56,614 bases of DNA from an uncultured Bacteroidia bacterium (GTDB taxonomy: Bacteria; Bacteroidota; Bacteroidia; Bacteroidales; UBA932), in NCBI GenBank assembly GCA_902789435.1, contig CADAOA010000016.1:1-56614 (forward strand), read 5' to 3'. Below the pieces are notes generated by a model. It made no database searches and had not been told where the DNA came from. It saw only the letters and a list, made by a program, of their open reading frames with translations. The position numbers were made by a program, and so were the translations under genes. Positions 1 through 7,594 of this stretch are shown here, piece by piece (within the stretch, counting starts at the first letter, position 1; each line of letters opens with the position of its first letter).

Positions 1-1193
1 ATCTTGTCTTGTTTAAGAGCTATAAGACTATCTATCTCGGAGCATTTCTTGTCAAGGAAATCGGCAATGGCTTGTTGCTCTTTGAATAGTATTGATGGTA
101 TTGGGATGTTTAACACATCTGCCATACTGAGAGAACTGCGAACTCCATCATCACCCATTTTGTTAAAAATAAGGCGATAATACATATCCAAGAACCAATA
201 ATAATAAAACCTGTTGTCTGATTGATTGTTTGAAATGATAATATAGGCGGGAGAAACAATACCAATATATGGGGAAAGTCCCACTCTACTTGTTTTCTCG
301 TTCTGCAAATCAATAAGTTTGAATACTATCTCATTCTTTTTAAGAACCTGATAGCCATCAAACTTTTCAGGTTGCAAGCCCTCATTATCCTCTTTGTCTC
401 TTTTTATCACTCCCCGCATTGTAAGTGCTAAACGTTCATAACCATCAGCACTTTCCCCCACAATCCGTTTCTGTCCCCTAAACACACGTTTGGACGGCAA
501 TAACTGCCAATGGCTTGGTATCTTCCCAATCCACTCTATCCCACTATCTTTCATCGGCACATCAGGATTAAGCCCCTTGGTGACTGCTTCCGTTATAACA
601 GACTGCTTATATGCCTTCAACTCTTCTATAATCTTCTCCTGCAAGGAAATCAGTTCATCAATCTCGGAGCATTTCTTGTCAAGGAAATCGGCAATGGCTT
701 GTTGCTCTTTGAAAGAAGGAAGCAAAACAAGAACCTTCCGCAAGTCATCATAATTCATGCCTTGACGAACCCCATCACCTAAACCATAGAACACTTTACA
801 AATGTCATATGAGTGATATAGATAGTGGAAATATCTTGTGTCAATACCCGTATTGCTCCTTAAAGTCACATATGCTGACGTTATTATGCCACTTTCTTTG
901 CATAAGCCCGTACGAAGACTTCTCTTATCATTTTGTAAATCAGTAAGACGAAAGACAATATCTCCCTTGCTAACAATATTATACGTTTCAAAAGATTGGG
1001 GTAGAAGCCCTTCTGTCGTATTGATATCTTTCCGTTTGATATTCCCATAACTTAAAGACAAAAGGTTTGTCTCCTTCAGTCCCAAGTTTCTTTCTTTATG
1101 TTCATGGAACAATGTGGATGTTAAGTAAGTACTCCACTCATTGGGTATCTCTCCAACCCAAGGAATGCCGCTATCTTTCATTGCCCTGCTCAT
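1..1193 (-). CDS. hsdS: Type I restriction-modification specificity subunit HsdS (partial, runs off left edge)
   Basis: An uninterrupted frame of 397 codons reads leftward to the window edge, so the C-terminus is missing. HsdS is the DNA-recognition subunit of a type I restriction-modification enzyme and pairs with HsdM. Two half-repeats are visible. Each opens with a KDSGIxWxGxIPxxW motif (residues 6-20 and about 215-229), continues through a target-recognition domain and ends in a conserved helix beginning FKEQQAIADFLDKKCSEID (161-179 and 370-388). The two recognition domains resemble each other (a DLQNxK motif at 85-90 and 295-300), which suggests similar half-sites. The ATG overlaps the hsdM stop as ATGA, typical of translational coupling. 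No hsdR is seen; it may lie beyond the left edge. Confidence 0.93.
   Translation of the reverse strand, partial: MSRAMKDSGIPWVGEIPNEWSTYLTSTLFHEHKERNLGLKETNLLSLSYGNIKRKDINTTEGLLPQSFETYNIVSKGDIVFRLTDLQNDKRSLRTGLCKESGIITSAYVTLRSNTGIDTRYFHYLYHSYDICKVFYGLGDGVRQGMNYDDLRKVLVLLPSFKEQQAIADFLDKKCSEIDELISLQEKIIEELKAYKQSVITEAVTKGLNPDVPMKDSGIEWIGKIPSHWQLLPSKRVFRGQKRIVGESADGYERLALTMRGVIKRDKEDNEGLQPEKFDGYQVLKKNEIVFKLIDLQNEKTSRVGLSPYIGIVSPAYIIISNNQSDNRFYYYWFLDMYYRLIFNKMGDDGVRSSLSMADVLNIPIPSILFKEQQAIADFLDKKCSEIDSLIALKQDK
34..86. repeat. 53-bp perfect direct repeat, copy 1 (inside hsdS)
   Basis: This copy encodes the second conserved helix of HsdS and is identical base for base to 661-713. Coding repeats of this sort let target-recognition domains be exchanged or deleted by homologous recombination. 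Confidence 0.95.
661..713. repeat. 53-bp perfect direct repeat, copy 2 (inside hsdS)
   Basis: This copy encodes the first conserved helix of HsdS and is identical to 34-86. Recombination between the copies would remove exactly one recognition domain (627 bp, in frame). Confidence 0.95.
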
Positions 1194-2962
1194 CTTCCCA
1201 TGATTTTAGAAATCAATTCGGCTTCCTGCTTGTCAAGTTCCTGAAGAGACTTGAATATATCTTCGCTCTTCCTTGGAGCAACATACTTGTAGAATTCCCT
1301 TGTGAAAGGGATTTCATAGCCAATCTTCGTTTTCTTCTCGTCAATCCAAGCATCAGGTGCATACGGATAGACATTCTTCTTCATATACCCGTCAATGGTT
1401 TCCTTCCAAGGAATGTTCTCCGTGTCTCTTTTTGAACTATCTGGCTGAGGCGCTCCTTTCTTCAGAATCGGCTTCCCTTTTTCATCTGTCAAAGGACGCT
1501 CTACAACCACTTTCCTGTACTTGAAATCATATCTGTCCTTGATTTTTACTTCGACTTCAAGCCCGTTCTTTTCATCTTTATAGATGCCGTCCTTGAAGTC
1601 GGAATATGCCTTCCTGATAAGTTCTATGCAATTATCAGTAAATTCATTTCTTTTGTTTCCGATTGGTTTGCGTCTCTTTACGAAGCACCTGGAAGCATCT
1701 ATCAACTGAACTTTATCTGTACGCTCTATTGCCTTATCCTTGGTGATTACCCAAATGTACGTTGCGATGCCTGTGTTATAAAACATATCGTTAGGTATCT
1801 GAATGATGGCTTCCAACCAATCGTGTTCAATGAGATACCCCCTTATGTTGCTTTCTCCTGAACCCGCATCACCCTTGAAAAGAGGTGAGCCGTTCTGAAT
1901 GATTGCCATCCTACCCGTGTCTTTCAACTTGGCGACACCATTCAAAACAAAAAGTTGCTGACTATCACCGATTGCGGGCAAACCTGCCCCAAAACGCCCT
2001 GCATCGCCTCTTTTGTTCTCCGCTTCCACGGCTGATTTCTCATTCTTCCACTCAATCCCAAATGGCGGATTGGATATGATATAGTCAAACTTGTAGTTGT
2101 CAAACTTATCATCAGACAGGGTGTTTCCGTGCTTCATATTCTCGGCATCCCCGCCCTTGATGAGCATATTTGCCTTGGCAATGGCAAATGTCTGTTCGTT
2201 AAGTTCCTGTCCAAATTCTGTCAGTTGGGCATTCTCATCAATCTCATATAGTTTCTCGGAAAGGCAATCAAGCATCTGACTGGTGCCCATCGCCATATCG
2301 TACATACTTGCCGTAATACCTTGCTCTGCTATCTTCACCCTGTTTGGAGCAACAAGAATCTCCGCCATCAGGTATATTATATCCCTGGCTGTAAAGTGTG
2401 CTCCAGCTTGCTCATCGTAGCTCTCAGAGAACTTCCTTACCAACTCTTCGAAGATATAGCCCATATCAACGGCTGAGATCTCATCGGCTCCCATATACGC
2501 TTTCTTGGTACAGAACTCGGCTATGACGTTATAGAGGATGTTGTTGTGGGCAAGTTTGGTGATCTCCTTGTCAAAATCAAACTTCTCGATGATGTCTATA
2601 ACGTTGTTGGAGAAGTGGTTGAGATAACTCCTGAAGTTGTCTGCAATGTTATCGGCATCAGACAGAAGTCCTTCAAAAGAGAATGGTGACGTGTTGTAGA
2701 AATCATATCCTGACGCTTCCCTTAAAAAGCCATCCTTCACCATTATATTCCTCTTGTCAAGGGTGGCATTCATTTCAAGCACCTTGCCTTTGGTATCCTT
2801 CAGCGTGTCAGAAAAACGCTTGATAACACACATAGGAAGAATGACGTTTCCGTACTCATGCGGCTTATAAGTTCCCACAAGTTTATCAGCAATTGCCCAA
2901 ATAAGGTTTGCCTTCTCCTGTATATTTATCGTCGTCCTTTTGGATAGTTCTGCTGTTCCCAT
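1190..2962 (-). CDS. hsdM: Type I restriction-modification DNA methyltransferase HsdM
   Basis: A 590-residue N6-adenine methyltransferase subunit. It methylates the site chosen by HsdS using S-adenosylmethionine. An N-terminal helical HsdM domain (about 10-150) is followed by the N6_Mtase domain. The catalytic NPPF motif is at 298-301 in the context SNPPFG. The cofactor-binding motif I is atypical: it reads DMAMGTSQM (222-230), whereas DPxxGxGG is usual. The gene overlaps hsdS by four bases and starts ten bases after the stop of the small SHOCT gene, so the three probably form one leftward operon. The altered motif I may reduce SAM binding or may be a family variant; I cannot tell which. Confidence 0.93.
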   Translation of the reverse strand: MGTAELSKRTTINIQEKANLIWAIADKLVGTYKPHEYGNVILPMCVIKRFSDTLKDTKGKVLEMNATLDKRNIMVKDGFLREASGYDFYNTSPFSFEGLLSDADNIADNFRSYLNHFSNNVIDIIEKFDFDKEITKLAHNNILYNVIAEFCTKKAYMGADEISAVDMGYIFEELVRKFSESYDEQAGAHFTARDIIYLMAEILVAPNRVKIAEQGITASMYDMAMGTSQMLDCLSEKLYEIDENAQLTEFGQELNEQTFAIAKANMLIKGGDAENMKHGNTLSDDKFDNYKFDYIISNPPFGIEWKNEKSAVEAENKRGDAGRFGAGLPAIGDSQQLFVLNGVAKLKDTGRMAIIQNGSPLFKGDAGSGESNIRGYLIEHDWLEAIIQIPNDMFYNTGIATYIWVITKDKAIERTDKVQLIDASRCFVKRRKPIGNKRNEFTDNCIELIRKAYSDFKDGIYKDEKNGLEVEVKIKDRYDFKYRKVVVERPLTDEKGKPILKKGAPQPDSSKRDTENIPWKETIDGYMKKNVYPYAPDAWIDEKKTKIGYEIPFTREFYKYVAPRKSEDIFKSLQELDKQEAELISKIMGR

Positions 2963-2971
2963 TACTTATTT

Positions 2972-3232
2972 CTATCTCAGTAGTTTCTTTTTCTGTGCTT
3001 CAAACTCTTTGTTAGTTAATAATCCTTGGTTTCTAAGCCTGGCAAGTTTTTCAATTTCATCGGCAGTAGAACCAAAACAGTTTCTTCTATTCCTTATAAA
3101 CCCACTAATTGCCAATACAATAGCAATAATTATCAGAATGATGACTACCATCATAATGATTAGAGACAAACCGCCGCCATCTTGTTGAGCTGGCGAGGCT
3201 TGAAGGAATGCTGACAATGCAATGGAACACAT
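2972..3232 (-). CDS. Small membrane protein with C-terminal SHOCT domain
   Basis: An 86-residue protein with a short hydrophobic N-terminus, one strong transmembrane helix (about 23-46) and a basic turn. It ends in a SHOCT-like domain (about 58-85) with the characteristic pattern of a Glu/Leu helix, then a short GLLTxxEFxxxKxxLL helix. SHOCT domains are short C-terminal oligomerisation modules found on many membrane and phage-related proteins; no enzymatic role is known. It is the first gene of the leftward hsdM-hsdS transcript. No Shine-Dalgarno sequence precedes the ATG. Any role in the restriction system is inferred from position only. Confidence 0.8.
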   Translation of the reverse strand: MCSIALSAFLQASPAQQDGGGLSLIIMMVVIILIIIAIVLAISGFIRNRRNCFGSTADEIEKLARLRNQGLLTNKEFEAQKKKLLR

Positions 3233-3343
3233 AGCTTAAAATTTCAATAATAGTGCTTCAGATTCTTCTTGTATTCTTGTTGTACAATCCTGGAATTGTA
3301 CTTCCGTTTTAGGAGGTTCTACTTGCCTTTTTGTACGTATTGT

Positions 3344-3351
3344 CAAATTTA
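3344..3351 (-). promoter_or_regulatory. Possible Bacteroidota -7 box for the SHOCT-hsdM-hsdS transcript
   Basis: On the minus strand this reads TAAATTTG, matching TAnnTTTG. No clear TTTG lies 19-21 bases upstream. It would leave a leader of roughly 100 bases that contains an inverted repeat (GTACAAT/ATTGTAC, 3282-3301). Confidence 0.4.
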
Positions 3352-3411
3352 GCAAAAAATACGATTCCACGATTGTAAAAAAGTGAAGGGGAAAGTTATA
3401 CTGGGCATTAG

Positions 3412-3433
3412 ATACATGCTAATCAGCATGTAT
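3412..3433. promoter_or_regulatory. Inverted repeat, likely operator for the toxin-antitoxin pair
   Basis: ATACATGCT, a four-base spacer, then AGCATGTAT: a perfect nine-base inverted repeat ending 16 bases before the -33 box of the rightward promoter. HTH antitoxins commonly autoregulate from such palindromes. Confidence 0.6.
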
Positions 3434-3449
3434 ATTTGAGAGAAAAGAA

Positions 3450-3480
3450 TTTGAATTATTAACTTTTATGTTTATTTTTG
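3450..3480 (+). promoter_or_regulatory. Bacteroidota promoter of the toxin-antitoxin pair
   Basis: TTTG (3450-3453), a 19-base spacer, then TATTTTTG (3473-3480). This is a full match to the Bacteroidota sigma-ABfr consensus. Transcription would start close to the ATG at 3493, giving a very short leader. Confidence 0.65.
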
Positions 3481-3492
3481 CAAAGAAGATTT

Positions 3493-3975
3493 ATGGAAAG
3501 AAATCTGTTTATTGAATTGTTGGAAAGCGGGGAAAAGGTCAGCCTTTATTCCCCTCATTTTGAAGGAGAACAATATTCTGAATTTGAGAATTTCTTGTTA
3601 AAGTACAAGGACTTATATCCAGAAGATGTAAAGCAAATTGTCTATAGATTAGACATACTAAAAAGAGATGGAGCTGAAGATAGACACTTTCGATACGAAG
3701 GAACTAGAAAAGATAGAGTAATGGCCCTTCCCTCGCATTTAGAAACAACATCGCTGAGATTGTATTTGCTTAATATTGAAGCAAAGATTCTTATAATCGG
3801 GAACGGCGGGCTTAAAGAAACGGCAACATACGAAGAGGACGTAATCCTTCATAAACAAGTAAAGACTCTTCAAAAAATCGATATTGAACTTAAACAAAGA
3901 GAACAACAAAAAGTAATCGTGATAAAAGGGACAGAATTGCTTGGAGAATTGTCTTTTACAATTGAAGAAGACTGA
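3493..3975 (+). CDS. Putative toxin of a HigB/RelE-like type II toxin-antitoxin pair
   Basis: A 160-residue soluble protein placed nine bases before a small HTH gene, the toxin-then-antitoxin order seen in higBA-type modules. The middle and C-terminal parts (about 60-130) carry a charged RYEGTRKDR stretch, a basic/hydrophobic LRLYLLNIE strand and an ILIIGNGGLKET segment. I recognise this layout from Bacteroidota RelE/HigB-like proteins encoded beside HTH genes. I see no decisive catalytic motif, so ribosome-dependent mRNA cleavage is an inference. I chose the ATG at 3493 over an upstream TTG because the promoter -7 box ends at 3480, which overlaps that TTG. Confidence 0.6.
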   Translation: MERNLFIELLESGEKVSLYSPHFEGEQYSEFENFLLKYKDLYPEDVKQIVYRLDILKRDGAEDRHFRYEGTRKDRVMALPSHLETTSLRLYLLNIEAKILIIGNGGLKETATYEEDVILHKQVKTLQKIDIELKQREQQKVIVIKGTELLGELSFTIEED

Positions 3976-3984
3976 ATTTAATAT

Positions 3985-4251
3985 ATGAAAAAGAGCAACA
4001 AGATATTAGATGAAATACGAGAGGGTATTTCCCCTGAAATTAAACTGCGACTAGAACTGTCTGTTGCTATTGCAAACAAGGTCTATGACATTCTTGAGAA
4101 AAAAGGAATGTCTCAGAAAGATTTTGCACGGTTGATTGGGAAAACGGAAACAGAAGTAAGCAGATGGCTATCCGGGACGCATAACATGACAATTGCAACA
4201 ATAAGCAAGATTTCATGTGCCCTGAAAGAAGACATAATAAAGGTTTCATAA
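3985..4251 (+). CDS. HTH (Xre-type) antitoxin
   Basis: An 88-residue protein whose residues 32-85 form a helix-turn-helix of the HTH_3/Xre family (GMSQKDFARLIGKTETEVSR, then WLSGTHNMTIATISKIS). The N-terminal 30 residues form a charged helix that could bind the toxin. It follows the putative toxin by nine bases and is probably co-transcribed from the promoter at 3450-3480, which it would repress through the palindrome at 3412-3433. An ordinary repressor controlling the neighbouring gene is the alternative. Confidence 0.75.
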   Translation: MKKSNKILDEIREGISPEIKLRLELSVAIANKVYDILEKKGMSQKDFARLIGKTETEVSRWLSGTHNMTIATISKISCALKEDIIKVS

Positions 4252-4264
4252 CAATGATATAATC

Positions 4265-4350
4265 AAGGTCGCAATTGCGACCTTAAAATCTATCTGAAAT
4301 CTGCCTTACTGTAAGGAAAATATAAATTCGCCACAAGTTGTGGCGAATTT
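4265..4350. other. Three consecutive hairpins downstream of the antitoxin
   Basis: A 20-base perfect palindrome (4265-4284), a CCTTA/TAAGG hairpin (4303-4315) and a 13-base inverted repeat around one central base (AAATTCGCCACAA / TTGTGGCGAATTT, 4324-4350). The first or last could terminate transcription from either side, but none has a long T tract. The dense packing of perfect palindromes is unusual for one terminator. Confidence 0.6.
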
Positions 4351-4399
4351 ACATTCCTTTCCATGCAAGGTACGATAGCCCCAGCACCATCCACCCTGC

Positions 4400-4474
4400 T
4401 TAACGGTAGTTCTCGATGTAGTCTATCAGCCCGATTCCAAAGAAGGCCAGGATCATTCTAAAGGTGCGTTTCAT
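4400..4474 (-). CDS. Possible 24-residue small hydrophobic protein
   Basis: The minus strand holds a short frame, MKRTFRMILAFFGIGLIDYI plus four residues. It has a basic N-terminus, then a hydrophobic helix, the shape of a small membrane peptide. A TACATTTG -7-like box lies at 4519-4526 on the minus strand, leaving a leader of about 38 bases. There is no homology or ribosome-binding evidence, so this is tentative. Confidence 0.3.
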   Translation of the reverse strand: MKRTFRMILAFFGIGLIDYIENYR

Positions 4475-4558
4475 GATAACCACTAACAATTAATACATTT
4501 GATTCTCTTAATACGATGCAAATGTATTGCAGTGGTTTGACAGGTTTCGTCAAAGAGG

Positions 4559-4579
4559 ATTATTTCTCTGAGAAATAAT
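4559..4579. terminator. A+T-rich hairpin after the lipoprotein gene
   Basis: ATTATTTCTC / GAGAAATAAT around a single base, 13 bases after the leftward lipoprotein stop at 4593. There is no clear T tract, so it is a weak terminator or a 3'-end stabiliser. Confidence 0.35.
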
Positions 4580-4592
4580 TTTCAATTATAAA

Positions 4593-5144
4593 TTAATAGA
4601 CCCGCATGCTTTCAAACGGAACCGATGCCTCGCCTGCTTTTTTGTAGTCTCCGTTGAAGCCATCTCCTCGGCCTTCTACTATGCCCGTGAAAGAACCGAG
4701 GACATCTCCGTTTGGAGAGAGCTCTTCAAAGACAACTCTGTTGAAACCGTTAGGATCAGGCTCGTTCTTGGCAATCTTAAGGCCAGTTACAGGGATTTCA
4801 CGAGGCACTTCATCAGGAACGTAGATAAGATAGCCGCAGAGTTGTCCGTCGCTGACCTTGTCCCAATCTAAGGTAAAACGGAATGTGACATCAACATCAC
4901 CTACCTTTCCCGTGTATGTCCATAGGTCTTCACTGCTGAGATTGAATTCCAGGTCTCCGAAGGAAGTCGGTATTACAGGCATTGCAGGAGTTTCCATAGG
5001 AACTTCAGCTTCCAGGGCCAGGGCATCTGTCATATCCTGGGCATACAAGGTGCGGTCTGAGTTTTTCATCTTGCTTTTATCCCTGCAGGAGACAAAGCAA
5101 AACGCAAGGATAAGCGCGGCGGTAAAGAGGAGGATCTTTTTCAT
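4593..5144 (-). CDS. Putative lipoprotein of unknown function
   Basis: 183 residues. A signal sequence ends in a lipobox (FVSC, Cys at about 20), so the mature protein is lipid-anchored. The body is acidic and beta-rich, with an N-terminal linker (about 20-65) and one folded domain (about 65-183) rich in Gly/Asp turns. I do not recognise the family. It begins 33 bases after the stop of the large RING/TerD-like gene and is probably the second gene of that operon. Confidence 0.7.
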   Translation of the reverse strand: MKKILLFTAALILAFCFVSCRDKSKMKNSDRTLYAQDMTDALALEAEVPMETPAMPVIPTSFGDLEFNLSSEDLWTYTGKVGDVDVTFRFTLDWDKVSDGQLCGYLIYVPDEVPREIPVTGLKIAKNEPDPNGFNRVVFEELSPNGDVLGSFTGIVEGRGDGFNGDYKKAGEASVPFESMRVY

Positions 5145-5177
5145 AGTAATATGTTTTATGTTGATATTTTACTGATT

Positions 5178-7487
5178 CTATGCTAATAATTTGCTGACTG
5201 CGGAAGCATCCAGAGCCCAGGTGTAGGTAAATCTGAGCTTTTCATCAGCTTCTTCAGGATTATCTGTCAGAGTCAAGCCCTGGGCTTGTGCCTTGAGTTG
5301 GAGGAGTTCCCCCACCTTAAGCTTGTTTTTAAGGCGGCGGAGAAGTGAGCCTAAAGCAGAAGTGTCCATTTTAGTCACAACCTGGGAGGTGAAAGGCATC
5401 TCCAGCCAGGTAATCTGCCTTTCATCCACATCCAGGACTCCGAAAATCAGACCTTTGTCAAGGTTGGATTCACTGATTCGAACAATATGCTGGACTGTGG
5501 AAGGGTCGTAGGCGACACCCGTTTTGTCGGATAGGGCCATCGGATAGGCGGAGTTCATCCAGCCAACCATAAGATTCGGGGAAATGGCCCCGTAAGAGTA
5601 AGCGTTGCAGGAAAAGGCAACATACTTGGCTCCTGTCTCTTGAAGTTCAGGGAGGGAGAGCTCAATGTACTCGGCTGTTCCGACCTGATTCGGGATGTTT
5701 CGGATGTCTCCCGAGTGCTTGGCCCCAGGAAGGGATAGGTTGAAATAACCGCAATCTTCGCGATGGCCATCTTTGTAGCAGATGGCAACGCTAAGGTCCA
5801 TATCAAGATGCTGGGCCTTCAGGCCGACTCCCCACTGCATGAACAGGCGGACCGCATCCCCTTCCACCTGGAAACAGGTTCCCTGAAGGGCTGCGGAAGT
5901 ATCCTGAATGGAAGAAGATCTGTCACCGATGCTTACAGGAATGTCAAACAATGCCTTGTCGATGAATATCTTGCCATTAGTGCCGGAGATGTCTTCAGCC
6001 TTGAAGCGGCTGGTCATTGCCTCCTTGTAAAGACCCCATATCTCACGCCTGAGTTCATCTCTTTGTTCCGGAGTGAAATTCTCCAGCTTTTTGTTATGGT
6101 CTATTCTCTTGGTACTTCCCGTAAGGGGGCGGGCTATGCGTGCAGATTCTGTATCAAAATAAAGGTCGGCAGCATTTGCCAGGGAAAGTATCAGCCTGGA
6201 CGGAACCTTGTCAAGTATCTGGCGGAAAGCCTCCATTGGCATTTTGGGCCCCATCGTAAGCATCGTGGCAAACAGGCTCCGGGCAAAAGTTCCCGGCCTC
6301 TGCTTAAGAAGTTCCAGGGCCTTCGGATAATCCACACAGCCGCAGTTTATGCCAAGATAACGGTCGAGTTTTCCCTTCCATACAGGATAATCGTCCTTGT
6401 AGAAGTAATCCAGAAGTTTGGCAAGACGCTCGTACCCAGGTTTTCTTGAATATTCGCCGAGGCGGAGGGCACGTATCATCCTAACCCACATTCCACGCTT
6501 AGGATGCATGATCTCGCAGGCCTGGCCGGCATCCATTTCCAAAGCATTCAACCATATCGCAACGGTACGGCACATGAGTCTGTCGTACTTGAGTTTAAGC
6601 TCCTGTTTCTTCCGGTCAGCGGCCTCGCTTCCTTTATCCAGAGCCGATACAATATGCGAATCAAGCTTTCTGGCATGGGAGATAAGGGTCTTAGGTTCAA
6701 TTATCTGCAGTCTTCCCGTCTTTTTATGCCAAAGGAATCTTAGTATGTCCGCCGGAGAGGAAAACACGCTCCCGGCACGTTTGATATCATCATCGTTTTC
6801 TGCCTTTGAAAGAAGCGCGTCCGCCACGATCATGGAAGTTTCTTTCATCGAAATGGCTTCCCTTCCGTCAAAGCCCAGAACATCAATCAGTGTCTTAAGA
6901 GATGTCACCTGGGTGGCATCAAGGGGAACTGTGGACTCAAGAAGGGATGACTTCAGCTTGCAGAGGTCTTCCAGTGTCATCAGCCTCAGCGATTTCTTTT
7001 TGGAACCCTGCCCCTTGAAAATGAAGTTTGAGGTTATGAAAGGCGTGCCGCAGAACGGACATCCGTTATACCTCTCCAGTGGGAAAGTGCCGTCCGGAAT
7101 GAAATGTCCGCAAGGAAGGACATTTCCCCTCATTCTTTCACGTCCGCCGAGATAGTTTGCGTAAAAGGTTATGCAGTGATCGATGAAAGACTCTCCTGTA
7201 GGAGTGTCCCAGCCCTTGACAAGCGGGGTCCAGTTGAGTTTGATTCCCAGGGCAGTGTCTATAGCGCCGGAAATCTCGCCGAGATAAGATTCAGGAACCG
7301 TCTTCAGGGCATTTAAAAGTTCTTCCTCTGCAACATAGCCTTTTTCTGAAAGACTCAGAAGGAAGGCGGCAACTTCTTTGGAAATATGAGCCGTATGGGC
7401 CAGAGCCTTACGGTCTGCATCCACGAACACGGCATTATATCGCAGAGCTACAGAAAGAAGCTTCTTGTTTCTGTCTATCGTTTCCAT
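5178..7487 (-). CDS. Large RING-like / TerD-like domain protein (resembles the MXAN_6230/SCO0854 family)
   Basis: About 769 residues, no signal peptide. A zinc-binding cluster resembling a bacterial RING (CGH at about 126-128, CPFC at 143-146) precedes a long helical middle region. The C-terminal part (about 530-769) is beta-rich and resembles TerD-type domains. This layout matches what I remember of the MXAN_6230/SCO0854 RING-domain proteins, whose function is not known; the assignment rests on recall of the pattern. The frame can be extended to a TTG at 7577, but a TATATTTG -7 box lies over that TTG on the minus strand, so I prefer the ATG at 7487. A lipoprotein gene follows closely. Confidence 0.7.
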   Translation of the reverse strand: METIDRNKKLLSVALRYNAVFVDADRKALAHTAHISKEVAAFLLSLSEKGYVAEEELLNALKTVPESYLGEISGAIDTALGIKLNWTPLVKGWDTPTGESFIDHCITFYANYLGGRERMRGNVLPCGHFIPDGTFPLERYNGCPFCGTPFITSNFIFKGQGSKKKSLRLMTLEDLCKLKSSLLESTVPLDATQVTSLKTLIDVLGFDGREAISMKETSMIVADALLSKAENDDDIKRAGSVFSSPADILRFLWHKKTGRLQIIEPKTLISHARKLDSHIVSALDKGSEAADRKKQELKLKYDRLMCRTVAIWLNALEMDAGQACEIMHPKRGMWVRMIRALRLGEYSRKPGYERLAKLLDYFYKDDYPVWKGKLDRYLGINCGCVDYPKALELLKQRPGTFARSLFATMLTMGPKMPMEAFRQILDKVPSRLILSLANAADLYFDTESARIARPLTGSTKRIDHNKKLENFTPEQRDELRREIWGLYKEAMTSRFKAEDISGTNGKIFIDKALFDIPVSIGDRSSSIQDTSAALQGTCFQVEGDAVRLFMQWGVGLKAQHLDMDLSVAICYKDGHREDCGYFNLSLPGAKHSGDIRNIPNQVGTAEYIELSLPELQETGAKYVAFSCNAYSYGAISPNLMVGWMNSAYPMALSDKTGVAYDPSTVQHIVRISESNLDKGLIFGVLDVDERQITWLEMPFTSQVVTKMDTSALGSLLRRLKNKLKVGELLQLKAQAQGLTLTDNPEEADEKLRFTYTWALDASAVSKLLA

Positions 7488-7594
7488 ATCTGAAAACAAC
7501 GGAAATTGCCGGTCTGGAAATGAAACCCGAAGGTCTCGCAAATTGAAGTAAGACCGGCTTGGTCCGTTGTAACGCAAATATAATGAAAAATTGC

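Noticed and set aside
110..313. A 67-residue minus-strand ORF as a separate small gene
   Set aside because: It is another frame within the second recognition domain of hsdS, which is open through this region to the window edge.
1..3232. The left and right restriction loci as two copies of one system
   Set aside because: The HsdM proteins differ in length and motif I, the HsdS proteins share only family features, and the extra genes differ.
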